From Treponema saccharophilum DSM 2985 (lineage in GTDB: Bacteria; Spirochaetota; Spirochaetia; Treponematales; Treponemataceae), in the NCBI RefSeq assembly GCF_000255555.1, contig NZ_AGRW01000054.1:62001-126000 (forward strand): 64,000 nucleotides of DNA, read 5' to 3'. Positions 1 to 8,253 of the stretch are shown here, piece by piece (positions within the stretch are counted from its first letter, which is position 1; each line of letters begins with the position of its first letter). The position numbers and the translations under genes are program-made. The notes beneath the pieces were generated by a model. The model saw only the letters and a list, made by a program, of their open reading frames with translations, was not told the DNA's origin and made no database searches.

Positions 1-6
1 AAAACG

Positions 7-1317
7 TCAGCGGGACGACGGAAGCGAAGCCCGCCCGCCCTCGACGAAGCCGCCAAAAAGTTCCGCCTGAGCTTCCGCAAGTCTCGCCATGTCGTCCACG
101 CGTTGATGATTCCCGTAACGGTCGTTTATCATCGCGACGCTATGCCCGTTATTCCGCGAAAGAACCGAAACATCGACGCGCCCGTTCATGTATGTCGTGA
201 AGTAATGCCGCCAAGCGTGGAACGTATACCGCGCCGCCGCGTCCTTGCCGAATCCGATTCGCTCTAGTTGTGTCCGCAATGAAAGCAAGAAATTGGCGGG
301 ACTTTCGGGGCTTCCGTTCCGATGGATAGACCAAAACACGAACGATTCCGCGCCCGTGTAGAACGGGTTTTCCTTGCAATGCTCTATCATCGCCTGAGCA
401 AGCGCGGGGAAGGGGAACGAAACGACGCGCGTTTTTCCCGTCTTCGTCGTTTTCAGCCCGTTCGTTCGGTTGTATGAGTGCCTGACATAAAGAACGCCGT
501 TCCCGATGTCGCACCCCCTGAGCGCAAGGATTTCGCCGATTCTCATTCCCGTCACGCACGCGATAAGGTTTCCGAGCTTGTGCGCGGGCGTTTCCCATTC
601 GGACGTAAACAGCGCTTGCACCGTTTCGGGGCGCAAGATTTCGCGCGGCTTGTCGTCTTTCGGGATTCTCAGCGTCTTCGCGGAAAAATCCGATTCCGTG
701 ATTCCTTCTTTGAACGCCCATCGGAAAACCTCAGCCGCCGCAAGCCTTATTGCCTGTTTTGTTCCCGTTGCCTTATCTAGCCCCGAAATTTTAGATAGAA
801 ATTCCGTCCAATCGGCGCGCGTGATTTCGCCTAGCATTTTTTCGCCTAGCCATTCACGCCAATATTTTTTGACGTATGCCAAGTTTTGACGGCGGGTTGT
901 TTCGTACACGCCGCCGCCGCGCCTGTCCATCAGGAACGCGCCCGCCTTATCAGACCATGCGTTTACTAGAAAATCATAGGCGCAAACAGCCGCGCGGGAT
1001 TCTTTCGGCGTGTAACAAGCCAAAAGCCCGCGCCTTTTCAGTTCGTCGCATATTGCCGCGCAATCTTTCGCCGTCAAATCGTCCGCGCTTCGTATGGCTT
1101 CCAAGATTGCAAGCGTTTTCGGGGCGGTCGTTTCTTCCGAATTCTTGCGCGTAAGCATTTCAATTGCCTTGCGCTCAGCTATTGCGCGGTCTGTTGTCCC
1201 CGCGCTTTTCGAAATGTCGAATTTCCCCGTGATTTCGTTTCGGAATTGGATGTATAAATTCTTTTTGCCCGCCTTTTGGATGATTCTATACGGGCGCGGG
1301 TTTTTCGGTCTTGCCAT
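7..1317 (-). CDS. Tyrosine recombinase (phage/ICE-type integrase)
   Basis: A 436-residue integrase expected to catalyse site-specific strand exchange for an integrated element that continues beyond the left edge. The catalytic set is visible: Arg259 (TGMRIGEI), His367 and Arg370 (HAWRH), His392 (NNGHS) and the nucleophile Tyr401 (NDRYGN). The first ~50 residues look like a short arm-binding or AP2-like domain, followed by a SAM-like core-binding region at about residues 110-205. The ATG at 1317 follows a hairpin whose 3' arm contains the only Shine-Dalgarno-like stretch (AGGGG), so translation may be blocked when the hairpin forms. Family assignment is firm. The element type (prophage, ICE or island) cannot be judged from this window. 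Confidence 0.93.
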   Translation of the reverse strand: MARPKNPRPYRIIQKAGKKNLYIQFRNEITGKFDISKSAGTTDRAIAERKAIEMLTRKNSEETTAPKTLAILEAIRSADDLTAKDCAAICDELKRRGLLACYTPKESRAAVCAYDFLVNAWSDKAGAFLMDRRGGGVYETTRRQNLAYVKKYWREWLGEKMLGEITRADWTEFLSKISGLDKATGTKQAIRLAAAEVFRWAFKEGITESDFSAKTLRIPKDDKPREILRPETVQALFTSEWETPAHKLGNLIACVTGMRIGEILALRGCDIGNGVLYVRHSYNRTNGLKTTKTGKTRVVSFPFPALAQAMIEHCKENPFYTGAESFVFWSIHRNGSPESPANFLLSLRTQLERIGFGKDAAARYTFHAWRHYFTTYMNGRVDVSVLSRNNGHSVAMINDRYGNHQRVDDMARLAEAQAELFGGFVEGGRASLPSSR

Positions 1318-1318
1318 A

Positions 1319-1339
1319 AAAAAGCCCCTGAATCAGGGG
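1319..1339 (-). terminator. Hairpin plus T-run just before the integrase ATG
   Basis: CCCCTGAATCAGGGG at 1325-1339 is a perfect 7-bp inverted repeat around one base. Read on the minus strand it is followed by six T residues and then directly by the integrase ATG. It can serve as the terminator of the flaB-flaG-fliD transcripts, as a structure hiding the integrase ribosome-binding site, or as the recombination core. The sequence alone does not decide between these. Confidence 0.6.
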
Positions 1340-1379
1340 TGTCGTGGTGGTTTTGTTTCCCCAATCGTTGCCCCTGAAT
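1324..1379. repeat. Two direct copies of GCCCCTGAAT beside the integrase
   Basis: GCCCCTGAAT occurs at 1324-1333, inside the hairpin, and again at 1370-1379, 46 bp apart in the same orientation. Spaced short repeats next to an integrase start are typical of recombinase or excisionase binding sites or attachment cores. This is a location-based inference. Confidence 0.4.
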
Positions 1380-1429
1380 TATTTTTAGTCTTTTTATGGC
1401 GAATCTGTTGTCAGGTATCGCACCGAAAC

Positions 1430-1446
1430 CCCTTATAACATAAGGG
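1430..1446. terminator. Hairpin downstream of fliD
   Basis: CCCTTAT-AAC-ATAAGGG is a perfect 7-bp stem about 20 bp past the fliD stop codon. The T-rich tail (CTTTTCGGATTTT) lies on the plus-strand side, so as an intrinsic terminator it fits plus-strand transcription better than fliD. It may simply stabilise the fliD mRNA end. Confidence 0.35.
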
Positions 1447-1466
1447 CTTTTCGGATTTTCCCTCTA

Positions 1467-3578
1467 TCAATCTTTGTTAGTGTTTGTAAAACTGTTCAGC
1501 GTGTTTGATTGGGCGTTGAGGCTGTTCAAGGTTCCTTCCATCTGCCCGTATTTTTGCCGTAGCTTGGATTCCTTCGTCGCAAGCTGATCCTCGAGTTTCT
1601 TTATCGCCGTCTCCGACGATTTTATCCGTTGCTCGAGTCCGTTGTTCTTCGTCGCGATTATGCCGCCGCTCTGGACCCATGAGGAAAGCTGCTTGTCCAT
1701 GTTGAACGCTATCCCGGAATCGATTATGAGGTCTCCGTCCTTGTCGTATCCGAATATGTTCTTTATCTGCTCAAGGTTGTTCTCAATCGACGAGTCGAGC
1801 TTTTTCTCGTCAATCTCGAGGTACCCGCGCATTTGCGCCGCGTTGTACCCGCCGCCGTTCCCCGAGGCGCGGCTTGAGATTCCGATTTGCGACAGCATCG
1901 TTATGGTCGCGTCGTCGCCCCACGGGTAGTTCGCGTTGACGATTGAGCGCAGCGTTGCCTTTCCGTTTGTCAGCGAGAAATCTCCCTGGAACATCCCGAG
2001 CTTCTTTTCGGCGGCCTCCTTCTCGTCGCTTGAAAGATAGTCGAGCTCCGAGACGATTTCCGGCTTGTTCTCGCTCAGGATGTTCATCTCTGCGATTACC
2101 TGGTTGTAGCTTCCCACGAAGTCGATGAGCGCGTCCTTCGCCGATTCCTTGTCCGGCGCGATGTCTATCGTCGCGGTTTTCTCCGTCGGCTGCTTCACGT
2201 TCAGCGTCACGTGCGGTATAACGTCGTCGATTTTGTTCGTCGGACGGCTTATCGTGATTCCGTTGTATTTTATCGTTGCGTCCCCGGCGGTGCTGACGGG
2301 ATTTATCGGCGTGTAGTCGAGGTTCTTCTTCTCGTCGTAGACGGAATACGAGGACATCGATATTTCCGCGCCCGTGTTCCTGTTCCTCACGACGATTGAG
2401 TCCATGTCGGGGAAATCGCGGACGGCAATCGATATGGTCTTCTCGTTCGTTATCGGGTCGACGGCGATTGACGGGCTGTCGGTGTCGAGCTTCGTTTCCG
2501 TTCCGTCCGCATTGTGCACGTAGAAGTCCGCCGCGTCCGATACCGGTTCGAGCATCTTCTCGGGAACGGGGGGGAGGAGCGTGTCGCTCGGTTCGTTTTT
2601 TATGGTGATTTCGGCGAAGCTTGCCGTCCCGACCTCCTTGAATTCCGGACGCGTGGTGCGCTTGTCGTTCAGCTCCCCGGTTATGTCCTCGACTTCGTTC
2701 GTCTTGAACGAGAAGTCAATCCTGTTGCTCTCGACGTCGAACACGCTCGGGTCGACCGGAACCGTGAATCCTTTTCGCGGAGGAATTATCGTCCTGTTGT
2801 CCGCGGGGGAGGGCTCCCCGTCCTTTCCGAGCGCCTCGTTTATCGCGACGGTCTTCTTCTTGAACTTCGGCATTCCCTCCTGGTCGTTCTCCGGAACCAC
2901 CTCCTCAATCTGAGGATTCTCGAAATACTCGGTGTCGTTCCCGAATTCCTGGATGTCCTTGCGGCTTTTTTCTATTATTTTGTTTTTGAGCGCGTATGAT
3001 AGTGCGTCGTCCTTGAATATGAGGTTGTTCTCGTTTCCCGTCTTCAGCGACTCGATGAGGAGCGCGTGCTTGTTCCCGCTCGTTCCGATAAGCGATGCCT
3101 TTATCGTGTTCGCGCTTCTTTTGTTTAGCGACGTTATGAAATCGGAGAGCTTCCCGCCTTTCCAGTTGAATGAAATCGCCTTGTCGGCGACCTCGAACGT
3201 GTATTTTCCCTTCGGGACTTGGGACGTCTTTTCCAGTTCCATGGAAAGAAAGCGGTCGGCGGTGGCCTCCTTGAGGACGTCTATCTTGATGGAGTCGTAC
3301 TCGGCTTCCCTGCCGGCCTCGGCGGTTATCGCGGCCTCGTCCGATGATGTCGCGAGCTTGTTGTTGAACGGATTCTCGAAAGAATATAGCGTCTTTGAGC
3401 TTGTGCGCAGCGAAGTCATCTTCTGGTTCATTTCCCGCCACGCGCCCTGCTGCTCCTTGTAGCCGTCGAGCTTGTCCTGCTCGCGGTTGAGCGGAATGCG
3501 CTCCTTCTGCATCAGGGCTTCGATATAGTCTTTCGTCTTGTATTTGTCACTGAATCCTGGAACTGAAATGTCAGCCAT
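1467..3578 (-). CDS. fliD: Flagellar filament cap protein FliD
   Basis: A 703-residue FliD (HAP2), the cap at the filament tip under which FlaB subunits fold; in spirochaetes the filament is periplasmic. The N-terminus MADISVPGFSDKYKTKDYIE and the following heptad-rich stretch match the FliD D0/D1 region. The C-terminal ~90 residues return to coiled coil (SSETAIKKLEDQLATKESKL). It is larger than the roughly 470-residue enterobacterial protein, as is usual for spirochaetes. It lies 45 bp downstream of flaG and is the last gene of the flagellin cluster. The Shine-Dalgarno before the ATG is weak, consistent with low expression or coupling to flaG. Confidence 0.93.
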   Translation of the reverse strand: MADISVPGFSDKYKTKDYIEALMQKERIPLNREQDKLDGYKEQQGAWREMNQKMTSLRTSSKTLYSFENPFNNKLATSSDEAAITAEAGREAEYDSIKIDVLKEATADRFLSMELEKTSQVPKGKYTFEVADKAISFNWKGGKLSDFITSLNKRSANTIKASLIGTSGNKHALLIESLKTGNENNLIFKDDALSYALKNKIIEKSRKDIQEFGNDTEYFENPQIEEVVPENDQEGMPKFKKKTVAINEALGKDGEPSPADNRTIIPPRKGFTVPVDPSVFDVESNRIDFSFKTNEVEDITGELNDKRTTRPEFKEVGTASFAEITIKNEPSDTLLPPVPEKMLEPVSDAADFYVHNADGTETKLDTDSPSIAVDPITNEKTISIAVRDFPDMDSIVVRNRNTGAEISMSSYSVYDEKKNLDYTPINPVSTAGDATIKYNGITISRPTNKIDDVIPHVTLNVKQPTEKTATIDIAPDKESAKDALIDFVGSYNQVIAEMNILSENKPEIVSELDYLSSDEKEAAEKKLGMFQGDFSLTNGKATLRSIVNANYPWGDDATITMLSQIGISSRASGNGGGYNAAQMRGYLEIDEKKLDSSIENNLEQIKNIFGYDKDGDLIIDSGIAFNMDKQLSSWVQSGGIIATKNNGLEQRIKSSETAIKKLEDQLATKESKLRQKYGQMEGTLNSLNAQSNTLNSFTNTNKD

Positions 3579-3623
3579 ATAGCTTTTTCTCAGCGGAGGA
3601 CAGGATGATGCGAGATGCGCCGC

Positions 3624-3995
3624 TTATATCTTCAGGTTCACAATCGTCCCGGTGACTGAATTTTCCGCGATGCTCCTGAGTTTCGCTTTCATCCGCAATT
3701 CCTCGGCGGAGGGAATCTCCTTTATAACTTGATTTGTCTGAGGATCAACAATAGCCACGATGACTTTTCCTGATTCCTGATCGACAGAAAATTGCGTTTT
3801 TCTTCCAAGTATAATATCAGAAACTTTTTGGATTTGCTTTATATTTTCTTTCGTTTCGGCGATGTTTTTTTTTAGTTTCTGCACGACCTGCTCAGCGCTC
3901 GCCATGGGGTTGGGTAGGGGAACGACATGTGGTTTTCCTGAAGCCGGCTTTGTGATTCGGCCGTGAGCGGCGAAATTCGGATTTATGATATTCAT
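3624..3995 (-). CDS. flaG: FlaG family flagellar protein
   Basis: A 123-residue FlaG-domain protein. The conserved core is at about residues 68-110: TQFSVDQESGKVIVAIVDPQTNQVIKEIP, then a helical EELRMKAKL segment. FlaG proteins influence filament length and commonly precede fliD, as here. The start is fixed by a strong GGAGGTG eight bases upstream of the ATG. An intrinsic terminator ends only ~14 bp upstream of the start codon, so no separate promoter fits between them; the gene is probably expressed by read-through from flaB. Confidence 0.88.
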   Translation of the reverse strand: MNIINPNFAAHGRITKPASGKPHVVPLPNPMASAEQVVQKLKKNIAETKENIKQIQKVSDIILGRKTQFSVDQESGKVIVAIVDPQTNQVIKEIPSAEELRMKAKLRSIAENSVTGTIVNLKI

Positions 3996-4008
3996 GGTTC
4001 ACCTCCAC

Positions 4009-4050
4009 AAAAAAAATAAAAGAAGAAAGAGGGGCGCACCTCTTTCTTCT
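4009..4050 (-). terminator. Intrinsic terminator between flaB and flaG
   Basis: On the minus strand an AGAAGAAAGAGG stem pairs with CCTCTTTCTTCT around a short loop and is followed by a long T-rich tail (plus-strand positions 4009-4020). It ends flaB transcription just upstream of the flaG ribosome-binding site. Partial read-through would give less FlaG and FliD than flagellin. Confidence 0.85.
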
Positions 4051-4125
4051 ACGCTTCCTTCAAAAAGACGACATCCAGTTGTCTCTCATTCGGTCGCGAT
4101 TTTTTTTAGTTATGCAATTGCTGAA

Positions 4126-4980
4126 CTACCTGAGCAATGCGAGCACGTTCTGTGACTGGCTGTTGGCCTGTGCGAGCATCGCCGTACCAGACTGTGTAAG
4201 AATCTGGTTTTTCGTGTATTCGACCATCTGTGAGGCCATATCCGTATCGCGGATGCGCGATTCGGCTGCCTGGATGTTCTCCGCCGCGATTGCGACTCCG
4301 TTGGAAGCAAGCTCGAAGCGGTTCTGGTATGCACCGAGGTCAGCGCGCTGCTTTGATACAGTCATGAGCGCGTTGTCCACGGTTCCTATTGCCATATTTG
4401 AAGACTCGGGAGTAGACAAAGTTATCTGCTCGTCGGTACCTTCTGAACCCTTGAGCCCAAGAGCCTGAGCCGTCATCGTGCCGATATATACACGAGCGTT
4501 CTGGTCCATGTTGGCGCCAATCTGGAACTGCATCACGCGTCCCGATGAAGAGTCTTTTGCGAAGGAACCTGTCAAAATGTTCATTCCGTTGAACTGTGCC
4601 TGTGAAGCTATCCGGTCAACTTCTGAAACAAGTGCAGAGACCTCCACCTGAATCTGCATTCGGTCCTCGTCAGAGTAGATTCCGTTGGCTGACTGAACCG
4701 CAAGCTCACGGACTCTCTGGAGAATGTCCTGGGTCTCCTGAAGGTATCCTTCCGTCGTCTGGATGAAAGAGACACCGTTCTGGATGTTCCTGTTCGCCTG
4801 ATTGAGTCCGCGAATCTGGCTGCGCATCTTCTCAGATACTGCAAGCCCGGAAGCGTCGTCGCCAGCCTTGTTGATGCGCTGACCTGAACTGAGTTTCTCA
4901 ACGTCGCCTTTAAGAGCCTCGTTGCTGATGCCGAGAGTTCTGTTCGCGAACATTGAGCTCATGTTGTGATTGATAACCAT
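4126..4980 (-). CDS. flaB: Flagellin FlaB (core filament protein), copy 1
   Basis: A 284-residue FlaB flagellin. It has the conserved D0/D1 N-terminus ([49 protein letters not shown]) and the C-terminal D0 helix ending in [13 protein letters not shown], with only a short variable middle, as in spirochaete core flagellins. A longer frame extends upstream to 5115, but the ATG at 4980 is chosen because GGAGGA lies just before it and the protein then begins exactly like the family. It is the second flagellin in the cluster and is separated from the upstream flaB by a terminator. Confidence 0.96.
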   Translation of the reverse strand: MVINHNMSSMFANRTLGISNEALKGDVEKLSSGQRINKAGDDASGLAVSEKMRSQIRGLNQANRNIQNGVSFIQTTEGYLQETQDILQRVRELAVQSANGIYSDEDRMQIQVEVSALVSEVDRIASQAQFNGMNILTGSFAKDSSSGRVMQFQIGANMDQNARVYIGTMTAQALGLKGSEGTDEQITLSTPESSNMAIGTVDNALMTVSKQRADLGAYQNRFELASNGVAIAAENIQAAESRIRDTDMASQMVEYTKNQILTQSGTAMLAQANSQSQNVLALLR

Positions 4981-5163
4981 AATTTTGTCCTCCATGAAAT
5001 ACGAGTGCGGCATCTTGCCGTACCGTCTGACCGTGCGGGCATCGAACAGATTCTGCGCCTTCCGTTCGGCGATTTGACCCCTTGCGGCAGAAACTGTCGC
5101 TCTCGTTTTTGACAACGACCGTTCCTGCCGTCACGATACAATCATGAAAAACATTTCAAAGAA

Positions 5164-5185
5164 CAAATCCGCGTTCAAATCCGCG
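5164..5185. repeat. Tandem CAAATCCGCG repeat upstream of flaB copy 1
   Basis: CAAATCCGCG occurs twice with a 12-bp period (5164-5173 and 5176-5185) in the spacer between the two flagellin genes, about 185-205 bp upstream of the copy 1 start. It could be a regulator site or chance. I found no clear promoter for copy 1 in this spacer. Confidence 0.3.
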
Positions 5186-5214
5186 GAGGTATAGTCTGAT
5201 TTTTATTTTCTCAA

Positions 5215-5252
5215 GAAAAAGCCGATCAGATGGATTTCATCCAATCGGCTTT
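5215..5252 (-). terminator. Intrinsic terminator after flaB copy 2
   Basis: On the minus strand, AAGCCGAT pairs with ATCGGCTT with an additional inner stem (GGAT/ATCC), followed by TTTCTTGAG. It lies ~26 bp downstream of the flaB stop codon at 5278. Confidence 0.85.
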
Positions 5253-5277
5253 ATTTCAAGCTGCTCCCGCTGCCAGA

Positions 5278-6138
5278 TTACCTGAGCAATGAGAGAACTG
5301 TCTGAGACTGGTTGTTAGCCTGCGCGAGCATGGCAGTTCCAGCCTGTGTGAGAACCTGGTTCTTCGTGAACTCGACAACCTGCTTCGCCATATCGGTGTC
5401 GCGGATGCGTGATTCTGAAGCCTGGAGGTTCTCTGCCGCGATGTCGACACCCTTAACCGTGTACTCGAGGCGGTTCTGGTATGCACCGAGGTCAGCGCGC
5501 TGCTTGTTGATTTTCTTGAGGCTCTCGTCGAGCGTTCCGATTGCGCGGTTCGCAGTCTCCGGAGTTGAGAGGCTGAGAATCTCCTCGCCGGCAACGTCTT
5601 TCATTCCGAGGGCAGCAGCGGTCATTGTACCGATGAAAACCTGAACCCTCTGGTCCATGTTCGCACCGATGTGGAACCACATAGAACCTGACACTGAGTT
5701 CTCGCCTTCTGCCTGAGCAAAGCGTCCTGTCAGCATGTTCATTCCGTTGAACTGCGCCTGTGAAGCGATGCGGTCAACTTCTGCTACAAGGGCAGAAACC
5801 TCGACCTGAATCTGCATCCTGTCCTCGTCGGAGTAGATTCCGTTCGAAGACTGGACAGCGAGCTCGCGGATTCTCTGAACGATGTCAGTTGTCTCCTGGA
5901 GGTAGCCCTCTGTCGTCTGGATGAAGCTGATTCCGTTCTGCGCGTTCTGTGAAGCCTTGTTCAAGCCGCGAATCTGGCTGCGCATCTTCTCTGAGACTGC
6001 GAGTCCAGAAGCGTCGTCTCCAGCGCGGTTGATTTTCTCTCCTGACGAGAGCTTCTCCTGATCCTTCGTAAGGTTCAGGTGGTTGACTCCGAGCTGGCGG
6101 CTAGAATACATTGCTGACATGTTGTGGTTGATAACCAT
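5278..6138 (-). CDS. flaB: Flagellin FlaB (core filament protein), copy 2
   Basis: A 286-residue FlaB paralogue, highly similar to the neighbouring copy at both ends ([19 protein letters not shown] at the N-terminus; [20 protein letters not shown] and VLSLLR at the C-terminus). Most differences lie in the centre ([25 protein letters not shown] in shortened form). The start is set by GGAGG a few bases upstream of the ATG at 6138. Two or three FlaB isoforms in a core filament are normal in treponemes. The copy has its own promoter region and its own terminator. Confidence 0.96.
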   Translation of the reverse strand: MVINHNMSAMYSSRQLGVNHLNLTKDQEKLSSGEKINRAGDDASGLAVSEKMRSQIRGLNKASQNAQNGISFIQTTEGYLQETTDIVQRIRELAVQSSNGIYSDEDRMQIQVEVSALVAEVDRIASQAQFNGMNMLTGRFAQAEGENSVSGSMWFHIGANMDQRVQVFIGTMTAAALGMKDVAGEEILSLSTPETANRAIGTLDESLKKINKQRADLGAYQNRLEYTVKGVDIAAENLQASESRIRDTDMAKQVVEFTKNQVLTQAGTAMLAQANNQSQTVLSLLR

Positions 6139-6211
6139 AGTTTTTTCCTCCGTGGAAATGTCATGGACAGAATCCTTTCTGTCCGTTTTTTTGTAAAAGG
6201 AAACTAATGTA

Positions 6212-6238
6212 TTACAAGGCTACATCTGTCTCCTTTTA
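6212..6238 (-). promoter_or_regulatory. Candidate flagellar promoter of flaB copy 2
   Basis: On the minus strand TAAA at 6238-6235 is followed 14 bases later by GCCTTGTAA, similar to the sigma-28 pattern (TAAA, 15 bases, GCCGATAA) but not identical. A sigma-70-like alternative overlaps it (TTGTAA, 16 bases, TACAAA). Either predicts a 5' leader of a few dozen bases. Confidence 0.35.
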
Positions 6239-6349
6239 TTGTGAACGATTTATTCAAAAAGCTTCGACGAAGTTGATTTGAATATAACCATTCGGAACAG
6301 CGTTCTCGGAACGTTGTTGATTAAACTTTAGAAGAATTTTTAAAAAAAA

Positions 6350-6979
6350 TCAACTTTTTTTTATATTTTTTACAAATTCGGCGATTGCCCGTGTCGCCTT
6401 GCCTCTGTGCGAGCGTTTGTGCTTTTCCTCGGCAGGAATTTCCGCGACCGTCATGCCGAATTCGGGGAGGTAGACAATCGGGTCGTATCCGAATCCGCCG
6501 CTTCCCGCCTGCTTGTCGATTGACGCGACGAGCTCCCCCTCGAATGTCTCCTGCGCCGCGAAGAATCTGTCCGGCGACATCATGAGGACGGCCGCGCATG
6601 CGTAGTGGCACGACCTGTCGGCCGAGCCTGTCGCGTTGAGCTGCTCGATGAGGAGCCTGTTCTGCTCGTCCTGCGGGATTTTCTTCCCGTCTGGGCGTCC
6701 GCGCATGAACTCCGGCCCCGCGTACCTCGACGTGTAGATTCCTGGAGCTCCCCCGAGTGCCGTGACGCAAATCCCGGAGTCGTCGGCAATGACGGGCGCG
6801 TGGACTATTTCCCACAGCGCCCGCGCCTTTATGAGGCTGTTCTCGAGGAATGTCGAGCCTGTCTCTTCCGGATCGAATTCGATTCCCTCGTCGGACGGAA
6901 TGACGATTTCATGGTCCGGAAGGATTTGCTGCATTTCCTGCTTCTTGTGCTTGTTTCCTGATGCGAGATAAAGTTTCAT
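6350..6979 (-). CDS. rdgB: XTP/dITP diphosphatase (RdgB/HAM1 family)
   Basis: A 209-residue house-cleaning nucleotide pyrophosphatase that hydrolyses non-canonical purine nucleoside triphosphates (XTP, dITP, ITP). The signature is complete: LYLASGNKHKKQEM at the N-terminus, TFLENSLIKAR, VIADDSGICVTALGGAPGIYTSRYAG, and GGFGYDPIVYLPEFGMTVAE with the later KHKRSHRGKA. It lies 32 bp downstream of the sigma-like gene. No Shine-Dalgarno precedes the ATG, but a weak promoter-like pair (GTGAAA, 17 bases, TATCAT) ends seven bases before it, so a leaderless transcript is possible. The 3' end runs into an A/T-rich tract. Confidence 0.96.
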   Translation of the reverse strand: MKLYLASGNKHKKQEMQQILPDHEIVIPSDEGIEFDPEETGSTFLENSLIKARALWEIVHAPVIADDSGICVTALGGAPGIYTSRYAGPEFMRGRPDGKKIPQDEQNRLLIEQLNATGSADRSCHYACAAVLMMSPDRFFAAQETFEGELVASIDKQAGSGGFGYDPIVYLPEFGMTVAEIPAEEKHKRSHRGKATRAIAEFVKNIKKS

Positions 6980-7011
6980 GCGTGCGATGATACTTCATCT
7001 CGCCGAAACTT

Positions 7012-7953
7012 TCACCTTTTTTCGTCCTTCGGGTCGTTCTCCTCCGATTCTTTCTTGAAAATCTCGCTGTAGTCCTCTATCACGCCTTTCTCCTTCGCGT
7101 GGGAGATGCAGTAGTAGACTTTGCGCTGCTTTATTCCGAGGATGCGGGCTATGTCGGAATTCTTCGGCGTCGGGATTTTCCCATCCTCAAGGCTCTCGTT
7201 CGCCTTCTGCCATGCGCGCTCCTGTCGCTCGTATCTTTCGCGGAGCCTCATGTACTCGTGGCTGCTCTCGTCGAGCCTGCCCAGCTCCGCCTCGTATTTC
7301 CGTTTCCTGTAGTACGTTTCGTCCCGCCGCGCCATGAGCATGCGCCTGTTGCGTGCCGTGCGCGTCTCCGGGCATGACTTGAGCGACTCTATCATCTTCA
7401 GCAGCTCGCCGCCGCCGATTCCGGTGAACGCGCTGAGCTTCTCGAGCGCTTCGTCGTCAACGTCCCTGCACGATTTCATTGCGAGCACGAGCGCGGTTGT
7501 CCTTGCGTCCTCCTCGATTTTCCTGCGCCTGACGGAAGAGCGCCGCGCAACCCGCCTCTCCGCCGTGCCGGAAACGATGTCCGCGGGGTTCGATGTGTCG
7601 TCGAACGGCCGTACCGACTCGACGGCGTCGTGGCGTATCTCGTTTTCGAGCGACTGCCGCTCCGCCGCAATCTTGAGCTGCTTCTTCCTCCACGTCATCT
7701 TGAAGAACAGCGCGCAGTTCCTCGCGAACGTCTCGAATTCCGCGACGCTTTCGTCGTAGCTTTCGATTATCCGCCTGAACCGGGGCCTGAACGAAAGGAG
7801 GAAGTCGCTCAGCTCGTCCTCGTCGAGCGAGACAAGGCCGTAGCGGCTCGGGTTCGTGTACATTTCCGCCCAAAGCCTGTTCTCCGCTTCGTCCATGCTG
7901 ATTTCACCGCGCCTGTACATCGACGCGATGTTCTCGGAACCGTTTTTTTTCAT
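7012..7953 (-). CDS. Uncharacterised protein with sigma-70-like HTH regions
   Basis: A 313-residue, highly charged protein I cannot name. The N-terminal third (FRPRFRRIIESYDESVAEF, ETFARNCALFFKMTWRKKQ) reads like sigma-factor region 2, with the 'YD...F.T...' pattern. The C-terminus carries a good helix-turn-helix (NSDIARILGIKQRKVYYCIS) like region 4. Between them lie basic and coiled segments (YRKRKYEAELGRLDESSHEY). The ATG at 7953 is chosen over an upstream one at 8175 because AGGAG precedes it and the upstream codons only translate a DNA repeat array. Sigma-like function is inference; a spirochaete-specific DNA-binding regulator is the safer description. Confidence 0.7.
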   Translation of the reverse strand: MKKNGSENIASMYRRGEISMDEAENRLWAEMYTNPSRYGLVSLDEDELSDFLLSFRPRFRRIIESYDESVAEFETFARNCALFFKMTWRKKQLKIAAERQSLENEIRHDAVESVRPFDDTSNPADIVSGTAERRVARRSSVRRRKIEEDARTTALVLAMKSCRDVDDEALEKLSAFTGIGGGELLKMIESLKSCPETRTARNRRMLMARRDETYYRKRKYEAELGRLDESSHEYMRLRERYERQERAWQKANESLEDGKIPTPKNSDIARILGIKQRKVYYCISHAKEKGVIEDYSEIFKKESEENDPKDEKR

Positions 7954-8057
7954 GTGATACTCCTTTTCATGAAATGTTAAGAAATCACATGCAAGTTCCG
8001 TGCCGAGTGGAATTTTTTGAGTTTTTGGAGAAAAAATGCCCGAAATCTCCACTTTTT

Positions 8058-8174
8058 CCAACAAAATCCAACAGTTCCAGAAAGAAAATCCAACAAAATC
8101 CAACAGTTTGGCAAATTTCCAACAAAATCCAACAAAACGGGGCGATTTTTGAAAATTTCCAACAAAATCCAACA
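8058..8174. repeat. Four 16-bp direct repeats CCAACAAAATCCAACA
   Basis: Identical units lie at 8058-8073, 8090-8105, 8119-8134 and 8159-8174. Each holds two CCAACA boxes 10 bp apart, so the boxes fall on one face of the helix. Unit-to-unit distances are 32, 29 and 40 bp. The array is 105-221 bp upstream of the sigma-like gene start and just past the nrnA terminator, the expected place for operators or activator sites of that gene. Confidence 0.9.
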
Positions 8175-8193
8175 AGATTCAGCCTCTTCGGGC

Positions 8194-8222
8194 AAAAAAA
8201 AACGGCGGTTTTCCCCGCCGTT
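8194..8222 (-). terminator. Intrinsic terminator after nrnA
   Basis: AACGGCGG at 8201-8208 pairs with CCGCCGTT at 8215-8222. The nine A residues at 8194-8202 form the T-run on the minus strand. It lies ~31 bp past the nrnA stop codon. Confidence 0.88.
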
Positions 8223-8253
8223 TTCTTCTATCCCGCGAAAAATTCCGTTTTTT

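Noticed and set aside
8058-8174. CRISPR array
   Set aside because: Units are 16 bp with a duplicated core and the gaps are only 13-24 bp and unequal; no cas genes are present.
7954-8175. 74-residue N-terminal extension of the sigma-like gene with repeated LLDFVG-type peptides
   Set aside because: It only translates the CCAACA repeat array; the ATG at 7953 has a Shine-Dalgarno and family-like sequence after it.
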